Shown one piece after another: positions 27,088 through 35,135 of a stretch of DNA of 64,000 nt (positions are counted from its first letter, which is position 1; the number at the start of each line of letters is the position of its first letter). The position numbers and the translations under genes are program-made. Source of the DNA: Rhizobium sp. 007 (lineage in GTDB: Bacteria; Pseudomonadota; Alphaproteobacteria; Rhizobiales; Rhizobiaceae); contig NZ_CP064187.1 of NCBI RefSeq assembly GCF_015353075.1, forward strand, positions 310,001 through 374,000, in the 5' to 3' direction. The notes under the pieces were generated by a model. It was not told where the DNA came from. It was given only the letters and a program-made list of their open reading frames with translations, and searched no databases.

Positions 27088-27480
27088 ATGCGAGCACCGA
27101 TGCCAGTCATATTTTATATCGATGACAGCAGGGATGATCTTTTCTACCTCGACTATATCCGCAAGAAGGAGCGGATCTCTGTTGATCTTTTCTGTTTTGC
27201 AACGGCGGAGGCGGGTCTTGCGGCCCTGGAGCACCGATCTGCCGAGCGTGCCCAGCTTCCGGACATGCTCATCGCCGATCTCTATATGCCCCTCGATAGC
27301 GGCCTTGCGCTCATTGCGCGGCTTCGAGCGGAAGCCCGGTTCAAAACGATGCGGCTTTGTGTCTGTAGCGGATCGGATGCCGAGGAAGATCGGCAGCGCG
27401 CTCTGGTTGCGGGTGCTGATTCCTATCTTCAAAAACCCCTCGACTTTGCGGCGATTCTGCGTCCCCAAAGGTCGCGCTGA
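27088..27480 (+). CDS. Single-domain response regulator
   Basis: A 130-residue receiver with no output domain. The acidic pair is in VIFYIDDSRDDLFYLDYI, the phospho-acceptor Asp in MLIADLYMPLDSG, the switch Ser in CVCSGSDAEED and the Lys in YLQKPLDF. It stops soon after the last helix. Divergent from the PAS kinase at 26909 with 178 bases between, so the two may share control. The ATG at 27088 is a best guess; one at 27100 is equally placed and neither has a strong ribosome site. Partner kinase unknown, with the flanking kinase the obvious candidate. Confidence 0.8.
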   Translation: MRAPMPVIFYIDDSRDDLFYLDYIRKKERISVDLFCFATAEAGLAALEHRSAERAQLPDMLIADLYMPLDSGLALIARLRAEARFKTMRLCVCSGSDAEEDRQRALVAGADSYLQKPLDFAAILRPQRSR

Positions 27481-27942
27481 AGGGAAGACGGCGCGACAAA
27501 GCTGCAGATCCGGCCTTTGACGCTGCTGGAAACTGCGATTGACAAGGTCGTTTCAGAATTTCAAAATACACAACCATGGGGAAGAGGAGTGATTGAGCAC
27601 TGAGAGAGCCGACCGACCCACATTCGCCGCCACGAATTTCAGCCAACCCCTTAGCTGGGTGGATCTATCAGCTCTCTCGCGCTTACTCCGGCACTTCTTC
27701 CGCTCTTCATGGATGGTGAACAACGGAATTGCGATACCTAGGTAAGAACTACGACTATCCTGTGTATCACTTGCGGTTGAGAGAATTGATGTCGTTTCCG
27801 CTTTCAGGATATTGGGGTCCCCATCCCTTTATCCTCCATCAATTGTCTCGAGATTCTTCTAACTTCTCGCATGCACGACGTATATCCCAAGATTTCGGGA
27901 TGAAGATGACTTCCGGAGGTTCGACATAAGGATTTTGCGGGA
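27481..27942. promoter_or_regulatory. Intergenic region upstream of LuxR-type gene
   Basis: 462 bases with no convincing gene. A 66-codon open frame at 27729-27929 shows no family features and no ribosome site. The complementary octamers GAGAGAGC (27602-27609) and GCTCTCTC (27671-27678) could pair across a 61-base loop. The stretch should include the promoter of the LuxR-type gene at 27943; no consensus promoter could be assigned by eye. Confidence 0.4.
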
Positions 27943-28638
27943 ATGACCAACGCTGCGGCGGTTCCATTTCACACAGGGCCCGAGCTCAGCCGGGCGATCA
28001 ATCGCACCGACTTTTTCCGCCTCTTCAACGCGGCGGCACAGCACTATCACTTCGATAACTTTGCGCTTGCTCGGATTTCCGAGGCGAACGCGCCCTTCGG
28101 CGAGCGCGAAATCGTCATCACCAATATTGCCGAACGCAGGGTCCCGCTTTTCGTCCGGATGCTCAAGGAGGCGCTGGGCGCGCTGAAAGCAAAGACCGCG
28201 CAGTTCCTGACGACGCCGGTCTACGGCAAGAGCGGATCGATCGGGGCCGACCTCGTATTCAACGAATTCAATGGCAATGCCTTTCTGCTCATTCCTCTCT
28301 TCACGCCGGAGGGGCGGCGCTACTGCCTCGTGCTCAGCGGCATACGGTCTGAGCCCGATCAGGGAGAAATTGCCGACGTTCTGCTCGATGCCATGCGTAT
28401 TTTCGACAAACTTTACGAGGAAATCTTGACGCAGGAGATGTCAGGGCGCCTGACGCAACGGGAGGCGGAAATCGTCAAATGGACCAGCGAGGGAAAGACT
28501 TCAGCCGAGATCGCGATCATTCTTGGATTGTCCGAGCACACCGTCAATTCTCATATCACGGCCGCCGCCAGGAAGCTTGATGCAGTGAACCGCGTTCATA
28601 TGGTGGCGATTGCCCTCAGGAATGGTTTGGTTTCGTGA
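27943..28638 (+). CDS. LuxR-family regulator resembling VisN/VisR
   Basis: A 231-residue regulator. The C-terminal helix-turn-helix (about 165-231) reads RLTQREAEIVKWTSEGKTS, then LGLSEHTVNSHI and KLDAVNRVHMVAIALRNGLV. The last part closely parallels VisR, encoded in this same window (KLDSVNRIQAIAKAIRLGY), and the overall length is similar. The N-terminal domain (about 1-155) is alpha/beta and looks like an autoinducer-binding or GAF-type domain, but no ligand residues can be assigned. Its stop overlaps a GTG that could start the response regulator downstream, suggesting co-transcription. Target genes unknown; a motility link is inference from similarity alone. Confidence 0.82.
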   Translation: MTNAAAVPFHTGPELSRAINRTDFFRLFNAAAQHYHFDNFALARISEANAPFGEREIVITNIAERRVPLFVRMLKEALGALKAKTAQFLTTPVYGKSGSIGADLVFNEFNGNAFLLIPLFTPEGRRYCLVLSGIRSEPDQGEIADVLLDAMRIFDKLYEEILTQEMSGRLTQREAEIVKWTSEGKTSAEIAIILGLSEHTVNSHITAAARKLDAVNRVHMVAIALRNGLVS

Positions 28639-28652
28639 CCGGGGAAAACAGC

Positions 28653-29090
28653 ATGAGCGCCGAAGCGGTTCCGGGAGATGCCGTCAAGGTCCTGTTCGTG
28701 GATGACGAATTCGTCGAGTTCAGGTCGCTGAAGAAGAAGATTGGAAGCCTTTCCGAGCCTGCCGTCGACGTCGAATATTCGCAGTCCATCAGCGACGCGC
28801 TGGAGAAGGTCAAGGGCGGCCGGTTCGATCTCATTCTGCTCGACAACCGACTGCTGCCGAATGCCGATTTCCGCGAGACGGTGCCGGAGCTTCGCGGCAT
28901 CGGCTACACAGGACCAATCGGCGTTGTTTCAACGGACATTTCGGATGGCTATTTCCAAGAGTTTCCGGACTATGGCGTCGATTTTCGTATCGGCAAGGAT
29001 GAGATCGACGCGCGGACGCTGCAATATATCATCCGCGAATTCGTGAAGTACGACCTGCCCGACTTCTGGAAGGACGACTACACGATTTGA
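28653..29090 (+). CDS. Atypical single-domain response regulator
   Basis: A 145-residue receiver-like protein. It has the acidic pocket (VKVLFVDDEFVEF), the phospho-acceptor in LILLDNRLLPNAD and a Lys in FRIGKDEID, but the usual proline-glycine after the phospho-acceptor is replaced by LLPNADF and the helix after strand 5 is divergent. The start at 28653 has GGGGA seven bases upstream; a GTG at 28635 overlapping the previous stop is possible. It lies directly after the VisR-like gene and probably forms a module with it, and with the opposite-strand kinase at 29097. Confidence 0.75.
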   Translation: MSAEAVPGDAVKVLFVDDEFVEFRSLKKKIGSLSEPAVDVEYSQSISDALEKVKGGRFDLILLDNRLLPNADFRETVPELRGIGYTGPIGVVSTDISDGYFQEFPDYGVDFRIGKDEIDARTLQYIIREFVKYDLPDFWKDDYTI

Positions 29091-29096
29091 TAGGGT

Positions 29097-29801
29097 TCAG
29101 GCGGGCAGCCGGATAGTGAAGCGGCTCCCCGTGTGGTCCGAATGGCTGAGCATCAGTTCGCCGCCAAGCGCGCTTAAGAGTTCGCGCGAAGCCGTCAGTC
29201 CCAGGCCGGGACCGGTCACGGCGTCTGGCTGGGGCAGTTTCCAGAAAGGTTCGAATATCCGCTCCTGATGGACCGGCTCGATGCCCCGCCCGTTGTCGGA
29301 AATATGGATCAGCCAATCGCTGCCGCTCCTTTCTGCCGCCAGGTCGACACGGGGATCCGCCGCACCCCGGTAAAGCAGCGCATTGCCGAGAACGTTCTTC
29401 AGCACGGTCGAGAGAAGGGCCGCATCACTGTTGAGGGTTGGAAGCGTGCCATGGCCGATACTCGCGTCATGGGCACCCATCTCGGTCTTCAATTCCGTCC
29501 AGAGACCGTCGACGAGCGGGCCGAGTTCCACCGGAGCTGGCGAAACCTGCGGCGTGCCGGCAGCAAAGCTCATCAGCGCCTTGGTGAGGCGTTGCGCAGT
29601 CTGGGCTTTCTGAAGGATCGCCCTGAGGCTTTCGAGCTGTTCGCTATCGAGCTTCTCGCCGAGCTCATCCAGGAGGATTTCCGCATACATCGCGATGTGC
29701 CGGAGCGGCGATTGAAGGTCGTGTGAAGCCGTCGCCAGAAAACGCCTTATGCGCTCCTCGCTGGTGCTCGAAACAGCAGTTGGCGTTGGACCGGATGACA
29801 T
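29097..29801 (-). CDS. Minimal histidine kinase (HisKA-HATPase only)
   Basis: A 234-residue kinase core with neither sensor domain nor membrane segment. His in TASHDLQSPLRHIAMY is the phospho-site, followed by the N box LKNVLGNALLYRG, G1 HISDNGRGIEP and G2 TGPGLGLTASRELL. The N-terminal 16 residues are too short for any sensor. It is convergent with the response-regulator gene at 28653, seven bases from its stop, and may take signals from partner proteins rather than sensing directly. GGGAGG lies about nine to ten bases before the ATG. Confidence 0.85.
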   Translation of the reverse strand: MSSGPTPTAVSSTSEERIRRFLATASHDLQSPLRHIAMYAEILLDELGEKLDSEQLESLRAILQKAQTAQRLTKALMSFAAGTPQVSPAPVELGPLVDGLWTELKTEMGAHDASIGHGTLPTLNSDAALLSTVLKNVLGNALLYRGAADPRVDLAAERSGSDWLIHISDNGRGIEPVHQERIFEPFWKLPQPDAVTGPGLGLTASRELLSALGGELMLSHSDHTGSRFTIRLPA

Positions 29802-29840
29802 TGAGACGCAACCTCCCGCTTCTTTGAAGTGAAAATAGAA

Positions 29841-29872
29841 AGAGGGCGCCGGTTCGGCAACCGGCGCCCTCT
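29841..29872 (-). terminator. Rho-independent terminator after secDF
   Basis: A perfect 14-base-pair stem (29841-29854 with 29859-29872) and a four-base loop, very GC-rich. Read on the minus strand it is followed by TTCTATTTTCAC, a T-rich tail, and it lies 25 bases after the secDF stop, before the kinase gene at 29801. On the plus strand no T run follows. Confidence 0.9.
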
Positions 29873-29896
29873 CGGAATGTCTGTGTCGAAGATTTA

Positions 29897-32458
29897 TTAG
29901 CCGATCGACTTGCGCGGCTCGGTGGCTTCCGGCGGAATGATTTCCGGCTCGGCGCCAGCGGATGCCGCCACTGCCTTGGCGTGGCGGCGGCGCCAGTCGC
30001 CGAGGAAGAGCAGGATCGGCGCTGCGATGAAGACCGACGAGAGCGCGGCGACGGCAATGCCGAACACCATCGGGATCGCAAAGCTCTCGACCGCGCTGCC
30101 ACCCCAGATCGCCATCGGAAGCATGGCGAGGAAGGCGGTGGCGGAGGTATAGAGGCTTCGGCCGAGCGTTTCGTTGATCGACTTGTCGATGAGTTCGCGA
30201 AGCGGCATCGACTTGTAGAGGCGCATGTTTTCACGCATGCGGTCGTAGACCACGACCTTGTCGTTCACCGAATAACCGACCAGCGTCAGAAGGGCCGCGA
30301 TGGCCGTCAGGTTGAAGTCAAGCCCGGTAAGCGCGAAGAAGCCGATGGTCTTCGTCACATCGAGGATGAGGGTCGCGATGGCGCCGACCGCAAATGGCCA
30401 TTCGAAGCGCGCCCAGATATAGACGAGCATCGCCAGGCTTGCGAGAACTACCGAGAGAATACCGGCGACCGCGAGCTCGCCGCTGACCTTCGGGCCAACG
30501 ACTTCCGTCCGTTCGATCGTTGCCGACGGATCGACCTTGACGATCTCTGCCTTCAGCTGATTGACGGCGGTCGTCTGCGCTTCTTCGCCCCCCGGCTGGC
30601 GCTCGGCCCGGATAAGCACGTGGTTGCTGTCGCCGAAGGACTGCAGCGCCACTTCGCCGAGGCCTAGTGCATCGAGGCCTTCACGGAAGGAGGCGAGATC
30701 GGCTGGCTGTGCCGTCTTCACTTCCAACTGGATGCCGCCGCGGAAGTCGACGCCGTAGTTGAGGCCCGGCGTGATGAACAGCACGACGGAAATGATGGAA
30801 AGGGCGGCCGAAAGCGCAAGGCCGAAGAAGCGCGCTTTCATGAAGTGGATTTGCGTACCGTCCGGAACGAGGCTGATCGGAAGCAGCGGCTTGATGTTGA
30901 TGACCTTCATCTTCGTGCGGCGGACGATTGCCATCATCGCGACACGGACGATGGAAACGGCGGTGAACATTGAGATCATGATGCCGAGGCCCATGGTGAC
31001 GGCGAAGCCGCGAACCGGGCCGGAGCCGAACCAGAACAGCAACACGGTCGCGATCAGCGCCGTCATGTTACTGTCGACGATGGTCGAGTAGGCGCGGCTG
31101 AAGCCGGCGTCGATCGCGGCGAATGCGCCGCGGCCCTTGCGGGTTTCTTCACGGATACGCTCGTTGATGAGAACGTTCGCATCCACCGCCAGACCGATGC
31201 CGAGGACGACACCGGCAATGCCGGGCAGGGTCAGCGTCGAGCCGATCAGTGTCAGGCCGGCGAAGGTCAAAATCACGTTCAGGAACAGCGCGACGTTTGC
31301 GAGCAGACCCCAGCCGCCATAGAGGAAGAACATGAAACCGACGACCAGTGCGAAGCCGATGAGGCCGGAGGTCAGGCCCTTCTTGATGGCGTCACCGCCG
31401 AGATCGGCGCCGACGGTGCGTTCCTCGATGACGGTGAGCTTGGCGGGAAGGGCGCCGGCACGCAGCATTGCCGCAAGCGTGGTGGCGCTTTCAGCCGTGA
31501 AGCTGCCGGAGATCTGGCCGGAGCCGCCGGTGATCGGTTCGCGAATGACGGGCGCGCTCAGCACCTTGCCGTCGAGGACGATGGCGAATGGATTGCCGAC
31601 ATTCTGGCGGGTAATATCCGCAAAGCGGGTTGCGCCGGCGCTATCGAAGCGGAAGCTGACGATCGGCTCGCGGGTGTTCTGGTCGAAGCCGACGCGGGCG
31701 TCCGAAAGGCGGTCGCCGGAGATTTCGACGCGGTCTTCCACCGGATAGGTGTTGCCCTCCTCGTCTTTCATCATGGTCACGCCCGGTGCCGGGGCGTTGT
31801 TCGGGGCAAGCATGTGGAACGTCATCTTGGCCGTGGAGCCGAGCAGCTGGCGCAGGCGGGTCGGATCCTGCGTGCCGGGAAGCTGAACGAGGATACGGTT
31901 TGCGCCAACGCGCTGGATCGTCGGTTCGGCAACGCCGACCTGGTCGACGCGCTGGCGGATGACCTCGAGGCTCTGCTCGACGGCCGAGTTCACGTTCTGT
32001 GTGATACCGGCTTTGGAGAAGGTCATCGTGACGTTGTTCGCGCCGCTGGCAGCGATATCGAGGTCGGACTGACCGGCGGTAAGGCCGACGCCCACAGGGT
32101 TCGCCAGCGTCTGCAGATCAGTGATGGCGGCATCGCGCTGCGTCGGGTCCGTCAGCGTCACGACGATCTGGTTCTGGTTGCGGGCGACCGAGCTGGTCGC
32201 AACACCCTTTTCGCGCAGCACGCGGCGGGTATCCTGCAGGAGCGATTGCAAGCGTTCCTTCGTCAGTTCCGATTCATCGACTTCGAGAACCAGGTGGGAG
32301 CCGCCGCGGAGGTCGAGACCAAGGGAGACCTGCTCGTGAGGCAGCCAGGAAGGTACGCGGTCGAGGACGTTTTGCGGCAGGACGTTCGGCAACGCCGTGA
32401 AAATGCCGAAGAGGATGATCACCGTGTAGGTGAGCATCAGCCATGGTGAAGTGCGCAT
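29897..32458 (-). CDS. secDF: SecDF fusion protein
   Basis: An 853-residue fusion of SecD and SecF, the proton-driven accessory subunits that help the SecYEG channel pull proteins into the periplasm. The SecD part (about 1-515) has the N-terminal helix, SLGLDLRGGSHLVLEVDESE near residue 45, a periplasmic loop, and helices including GIAGVVLGIGLAVDANVLI. SecF begins around residue 540 with FFGLALSAALSIISVVLF and has LNYGVDFRGGIQLEV and LLTLVGYSVNDKVVVYDRM. Length and order match naturally fused SecDF proteins. No yajC gene is next to it, unlike the common yajC-secD-secF arrangement, so it may be a second copy. Followed by a strong terminator. Confidence 0.93.
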   Translation of the reverse strand: MRTSPWLMLTYTVIILFGIFTALPNVLPQNVLDRVPSWLPHEQVSLGLDLRGGSHLVLEVDESELTKERLQSLLQDTRRVLREKGVATSSVARNQNQIVVTLTDPTQRDAAITDLQTLANPVGVGLTAGQSDLDIAASGANNVTMTFSKAGITQNVNSAVEQSLEVIRQRVDQVGVAEPTIQRVGANRILVQLPGTQDPTRLRQLLGSTAKMTFHMLAPNNAPAPGVTMMKDEEGNTYPVEDRVEISGDRLSDARVGFDQNTREPIVSFRFDSAGATRFADITRQNVGNPFAIVLDGKVLSAPVIREPITGGSGQISGSFTAESATTLAAMLRAGALPAKLTVIEERTVGADLGGDAIKKGLTSGLIGFALVVGFMFFLYGGWGLLANVALFLNVILTFAGLTLIGSTLTLPGIAGVVLGIGLAVDANVLINERIREETRKGRGAFAAIDAGFSRAYSTIVDSNMTALIATVLLFWFGSGPVRGFAVTMGLGIMISMFTAVSIVRVAMMAIVRRTKMKVINIKPLLPISLVPDGTQIHFMKARFFGLALSAALSIISVVLFITPGLNYGVDFRGGIQLEVKTAQPADLASFREGLDALGLGEVALQSFGDSNHVLIRAERQPGGEEAQTTAVNQLKAEIVKVDPSATIERTEVVGPKVSGELAVAGILSVVLASLAMLVYIWARFEWPFAVGAIATLILDVTKTIGFFALTGLDFNLTAIAALLTLVGYSVNDKVVVYDRMRENMRLYKSMPLRELIDKSINETLGRSLYTSATAFLAMLPMAIWGGSAVESFAIPMVFGIAVAALSSVFIAAPILLFLGDWRRRHAKAVAASAGAEPEIIPPEATEPRKSIG

Positions 32459-32545
32459 GTCGTTGTATTCCTTGAATATGCATATACCGGCGCGGTGCGC
32501 TGGCGGTCTGTCATGTGATTTTGCAAAGGCGCGATGGTCGCGATA

Positions 32546-32965
32546 TCAAGCGGCGGGCGGGGCTCGCGGCTGATTGCCCGGCAGTGCGGCCGGACGAAGA
32601 GCAGTATCGATCGGCGGCAGAGCCGCAGGCGGGCTCCACTTTGCGAATTCGAGATGCGGCGGTACCGGCAGCGGGACAGGACCCAAATCGTGAAGCGTTT
32701 GTTTCGGCGCAACCTTACGATCGGCGGCGAGAATGCCGCGAACCGCCTCGCGCGCCGTCAGCTGGGGCGGCTGCGTTTCCTTGCCGGGCAAGATCAGCGC
32801 ATTATTGACTGAGGCTGCGGGACCGAGAATGAGATTGCCGCCGATGAGAAGGCCGATATAGGCGGTAATCGCAAGGACGAGCGAAACCGCGATGCGGGCG
32901 CTCAACCGGCGTGCATCGAATCCTTCCCCGTCATTCTTTGCGATCTCGCTCTCAAATCGGCTCAA
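32546..32965 (-). CDS. Small single-span membrane protein of unknown function
   Basis: A 139-residue protein with one hydrophobic helix near residues 25-50 (SLVLAITAYIGLLIGGNLIL) and a proline-rich C-terminal part (VPLPVPPHLEF, PPAALPPIDTALRP). The only start is a TTG at 32965 with no clear ribosome site. It sits between the antiporter gene (15 bases upstream) and secDF, where yajC might be expected, but it is not recognisably YajC, which has its helix at the extreme N-terminus and a basic tail. No family recognised. The C-terminal part is probably periplasmic or otherwise unfolded. Confidence 0.55.
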   Translation of the reverse strand: MSRFESEIAKNDGEGFDARRLSARIAVSLVLAITAYIGLLIGGNLILGPAASVNNALILPGKETQPPQLTAREAVRGILAADRKVAPKQTLHDLGPVPLPVPPHLEFAKWSPPAALPPIDTALRPAALPGNQPRAPPAA

Positions 32966-32980
32966 AAGCGTAAAAACCCG

Positions 32981-34792
32981 TCATTCACTCTCGGACGGCA
33001 CTGCGGCCGCGCCCGGAATTGTATCAGTCCCATGCCCATCTTCATAGGCCGGACTGTCATGATGCACTTGGGCGAGCCGGTCAACCATTCCCATGGCGAT
33101 TTCTCGCTCGCCCATGATGACGGTATCGGCGCCGTACTGTTTCAACTCGTCGACTTCAGCGTCCGAATGGGCGCGGGCGACGATCAGGATCGACGGGTTC
33201 ACGCTGCGACCGTATTCGGCAACACGGCACGCTTCGAAGGCATTCGGGATGGCAATCACCAGGCTGCGCGCGCCGGGAAGATTGGCGAGATCGAGCACTT
33301 CGCGGGCGCCGGCATTGCCGAGAACCGTCTCAACGCCCTGCCCAGCAAGCTCTTCGATCCGCTTTTCGGAATCCTCGATGACCAAGAAAGGCGTGCCCGA
33401 AGACTTAAGGTTCCGACCGACGATGCTGCCGACGCGGCCGTAGCCGACGAGGATGGCGTGGCCGGAAAGCGACGTCGGCTGGATTTCGTCTTCGGGTTCG
33501 GCGGGCTCGATGGTTTCCTCGGCGGCAGCGGTTGTATCGACTGGAGCCTCCTCCCGCCTCGGACGGTGGAAAAGCGGGCGCATGCGGTCGCAGGCGAAGA
33601 AGAGCAGCGGGTTGAGGATGATCGAAATGAGTGCGCCTGCGAGGATGAGATCGCGGCCTTCTTCCGGCAGGAGGCCGAGATCGACGCCGAGGGCGGCAAG
33701 GATGAAGGAGAATTCGCCGATCTGTCCCAGGCTCGCGGAGATCGTCAGTGCCGTACCGGCCGGCTTTCGAAAGACCAGAACGATGAGAAAGGCGGCGACG
33801 GACTTACCGATGACGATGATGAAGACGGTTGCCAGGATGGGCAGCGGTCTTTCGATCAGGATGTTCGGATCGAAGAGCATGCCGACGGAGACGAAGAAGA
33901 GCACAGCGAACGCGTCGCGAAGCGGCAGGCTTTCCTGGGCGGCGCGATGGCTGAGTTCGCTTTCTGCAAGCACCATGCCCGCAAAGAAGGCGCCAAGTGC
34001 AAGCGACACGCCGAAGAGCTTCGCGGCGCCGAAAGCGACGCCGAGCGCGATGGCGAGCACGCCGAGGCGGAAGAGTTCACGCGAGCCGGTATGGGCGATC
34101 CTGTGCATCGTCCAGGGAATGAGCTTGCGGCCGAAGACAAGCATGAGGGCGACGAAGAGCGCCACCTTCACCAGCGTCATGCCGATGATGGCGGAAATGC
34201 CGAGATCGAGCCCGAACAGGCGGTTGAGGCCGGCCGAAAGCGGCTCGACCGGCGCATGTTCACCACCGCCGATGCTGGCGGCTGCGGGTATCAGCACGAG
34301 CGCAAGGACCATGGCCAAGTCCTCCACGATCAGCCAGCCGACGGCGATCTTGCCGCGTTCCGTTTCCACGAGGCGGCGTTCCTGCAGCGCCTTTAGGAGA
34401 ACGACGGTCGAGGCCACGGAGAGCGCAAGACCAAAGACGAGACTGCCGCCGGTCGACCAGCCCATCAGCGCGCCGAGACCCCAGCCGAGGAGGGTCGCGA
34501 AGGCGATCTGGGCGATGGCTCCCGGCACGGCTATGCCGCGAACCGAAAGCAGGTCCTTGAGCGAGAAGTGCAGGCCGACACCGAACATCAATAGGATGAC
34601 GCCGATTTCGGCAAGTTCGGGCGCGAGATCCTGGTCCGCCACATAGCCCGGGGTGTGTGGGCCAACGAGAATGCCGGCAACGAGATAGCCGACAAGCGGC
34701 GGCAATCTCAGGCGGTTGGCGATGGCGCCCAGGATAAACGCCAGCACGAGACCCCCGACGATCGTCGAAATCAAAGGCGTGTCGTGCGGCAT
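32981..34792 (-). CDS. CPA2-family cation:proton antiporter with RCK domain (YbaL/KefB-like)
   Basis: A 603-residue inner-membrane protein. Residues 1-390 contain about twelve hydrophobic segments of the Na/H-exchanger fold (LVGYLVAGILVGPHTPG near residue 35; ALGAFFAGMVLAESELSHRA near 265). An RCK/TrkA-N domain follows, with the nucleotide-binding motif HAILVGYGRVGSIVGRNL near 445. It is expected to exchange K+ or Na+ for protons under nucleotide or glutathione-conjugate control, as in KefB/YbaL. GGGAGAG precedes the ATG. It lies divergent from the XRE regulator at 34872, with only 79 bases between. Confidence 0.9.
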   Translation of the reverse strand: MPHDTPLISTIVGGLVLAFILGAIANRLRLPPLVGYLVAGILVGPHTPGYVADQDLAPELAEIGVILLMFGVGLHFSLKDLLSVRGIAVPGAIAQIAFATLLGWGLGALMGWSTGGSLVFGLALSVASTVVLLKALQERRLVETERGKIAVGWLIVEDLAMVLALVLIPAAASIGGGEHAPVEPLSAGLNRLFGLDLGISAIIGMTLVKVALFVALMLVFGRKLIPWTMHRIAHTGSRELFRLGVLAIALGVAFGAAKLFGVSLALGAFFAGMVLAESELSHRAAQESLPLRDAFAVLFFVSVGMLFDPNILIERPLPILATVFIIVIGKSVAAFLIVLVFRKPAGTALTISASLGQIGEFSFILAALGVDLGLLPEEGRDLILAGALISIILNPLLFFACDRMRPLFHRPRREEAPVDTTAAAEETIEPAEPEDEIQPTSLSGHAILVGYGRVGSIVGRNLKSSGTPFLVIEDSEKRIEELAGQGVETVLGNAGAREVLDLANLPGARSLVIAIPNAFEACRVAEYGRSVNPSILIVARAHSDAEVDELKQYGADTVIMGEREIAMGMVDRLAQVHHDSPAYEDGHGTDTIPGAAAVPSESE

Positions 34793-34871
34793 CGCTCTCT
34801 CCCGGTCTGGAATTCCTGCTCAAAAAGTGACATATATGGCTTATATTGACCAATATGGGTGGATTGAGATC

Positions 34872-35135
34872 ATGGGTCAAGGCGCAAGGGAGACGATTCT
34901 CACGCCTGCTTTATGCCGGGCGGCACGCGGTTTGCTCGATTGGACGCAGGCCGAACTCGCCGCGCGGGCATCGGTTTCGCGCAGTACAATACGCGACTAC
35001 GAAGGGCAGAACCATGAAATCCACCGCGCCACCGAGGCGCAGCTGCGCCTGGCCTTCGAGGACGGCGGTGTTCGCTTCGTTGAAATCGAAGGAGCGGGGA
35101 CAGGGCTTTGCCTGCCTCCCGCGGCCAGTCTTTAG
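34872..35135 (+). CDS. Small XRE-family helix-turn-helix regulator
   Basis: An 87-residue DNA-binding protein. The HTH is visible as CRAARGLLDWTQAELAARAS followed by VSRSTIRDYEGQ, an XRE/Cro-type motif; the C-terminal RLAFEDGGVRFVEIEGAG is a feature seen in small rhizobial XRE proteins. The ATG at 34872 is preferred for its position directly before the domain; in-frame ATGs at 34716 and 34836 lie within or close to the divergent antiporter gene. It overlaps the convergent glycosyltransferase gene by four bases. It may repress the divergent antiporter; not testable from sequence. Confidence 0.7.
   Translation: MGQGARETILTPALCRAARGLLDWTQAELAARASVSRSTIRDYEGQNHEIHRATEAQLRLAFEDGGVRFVEIEGAGTGLCLPPAASL

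Noticed and set aside
27729..27929. A 66-codon plus-strand open frame upstream of the LuxR gene
   Set aside because: No ribosome site, no recognisable domain, and base composition unlike neighbouring genes; it is treated as intergenic.
33032..34396. A 454-codon plus-strand open frame within the antiporter gene
   Set aside because: It is the mirror of a clear CPA2 antiporter frame with TM helices and an RCK motif; the plus-strand product is charged and featureless.
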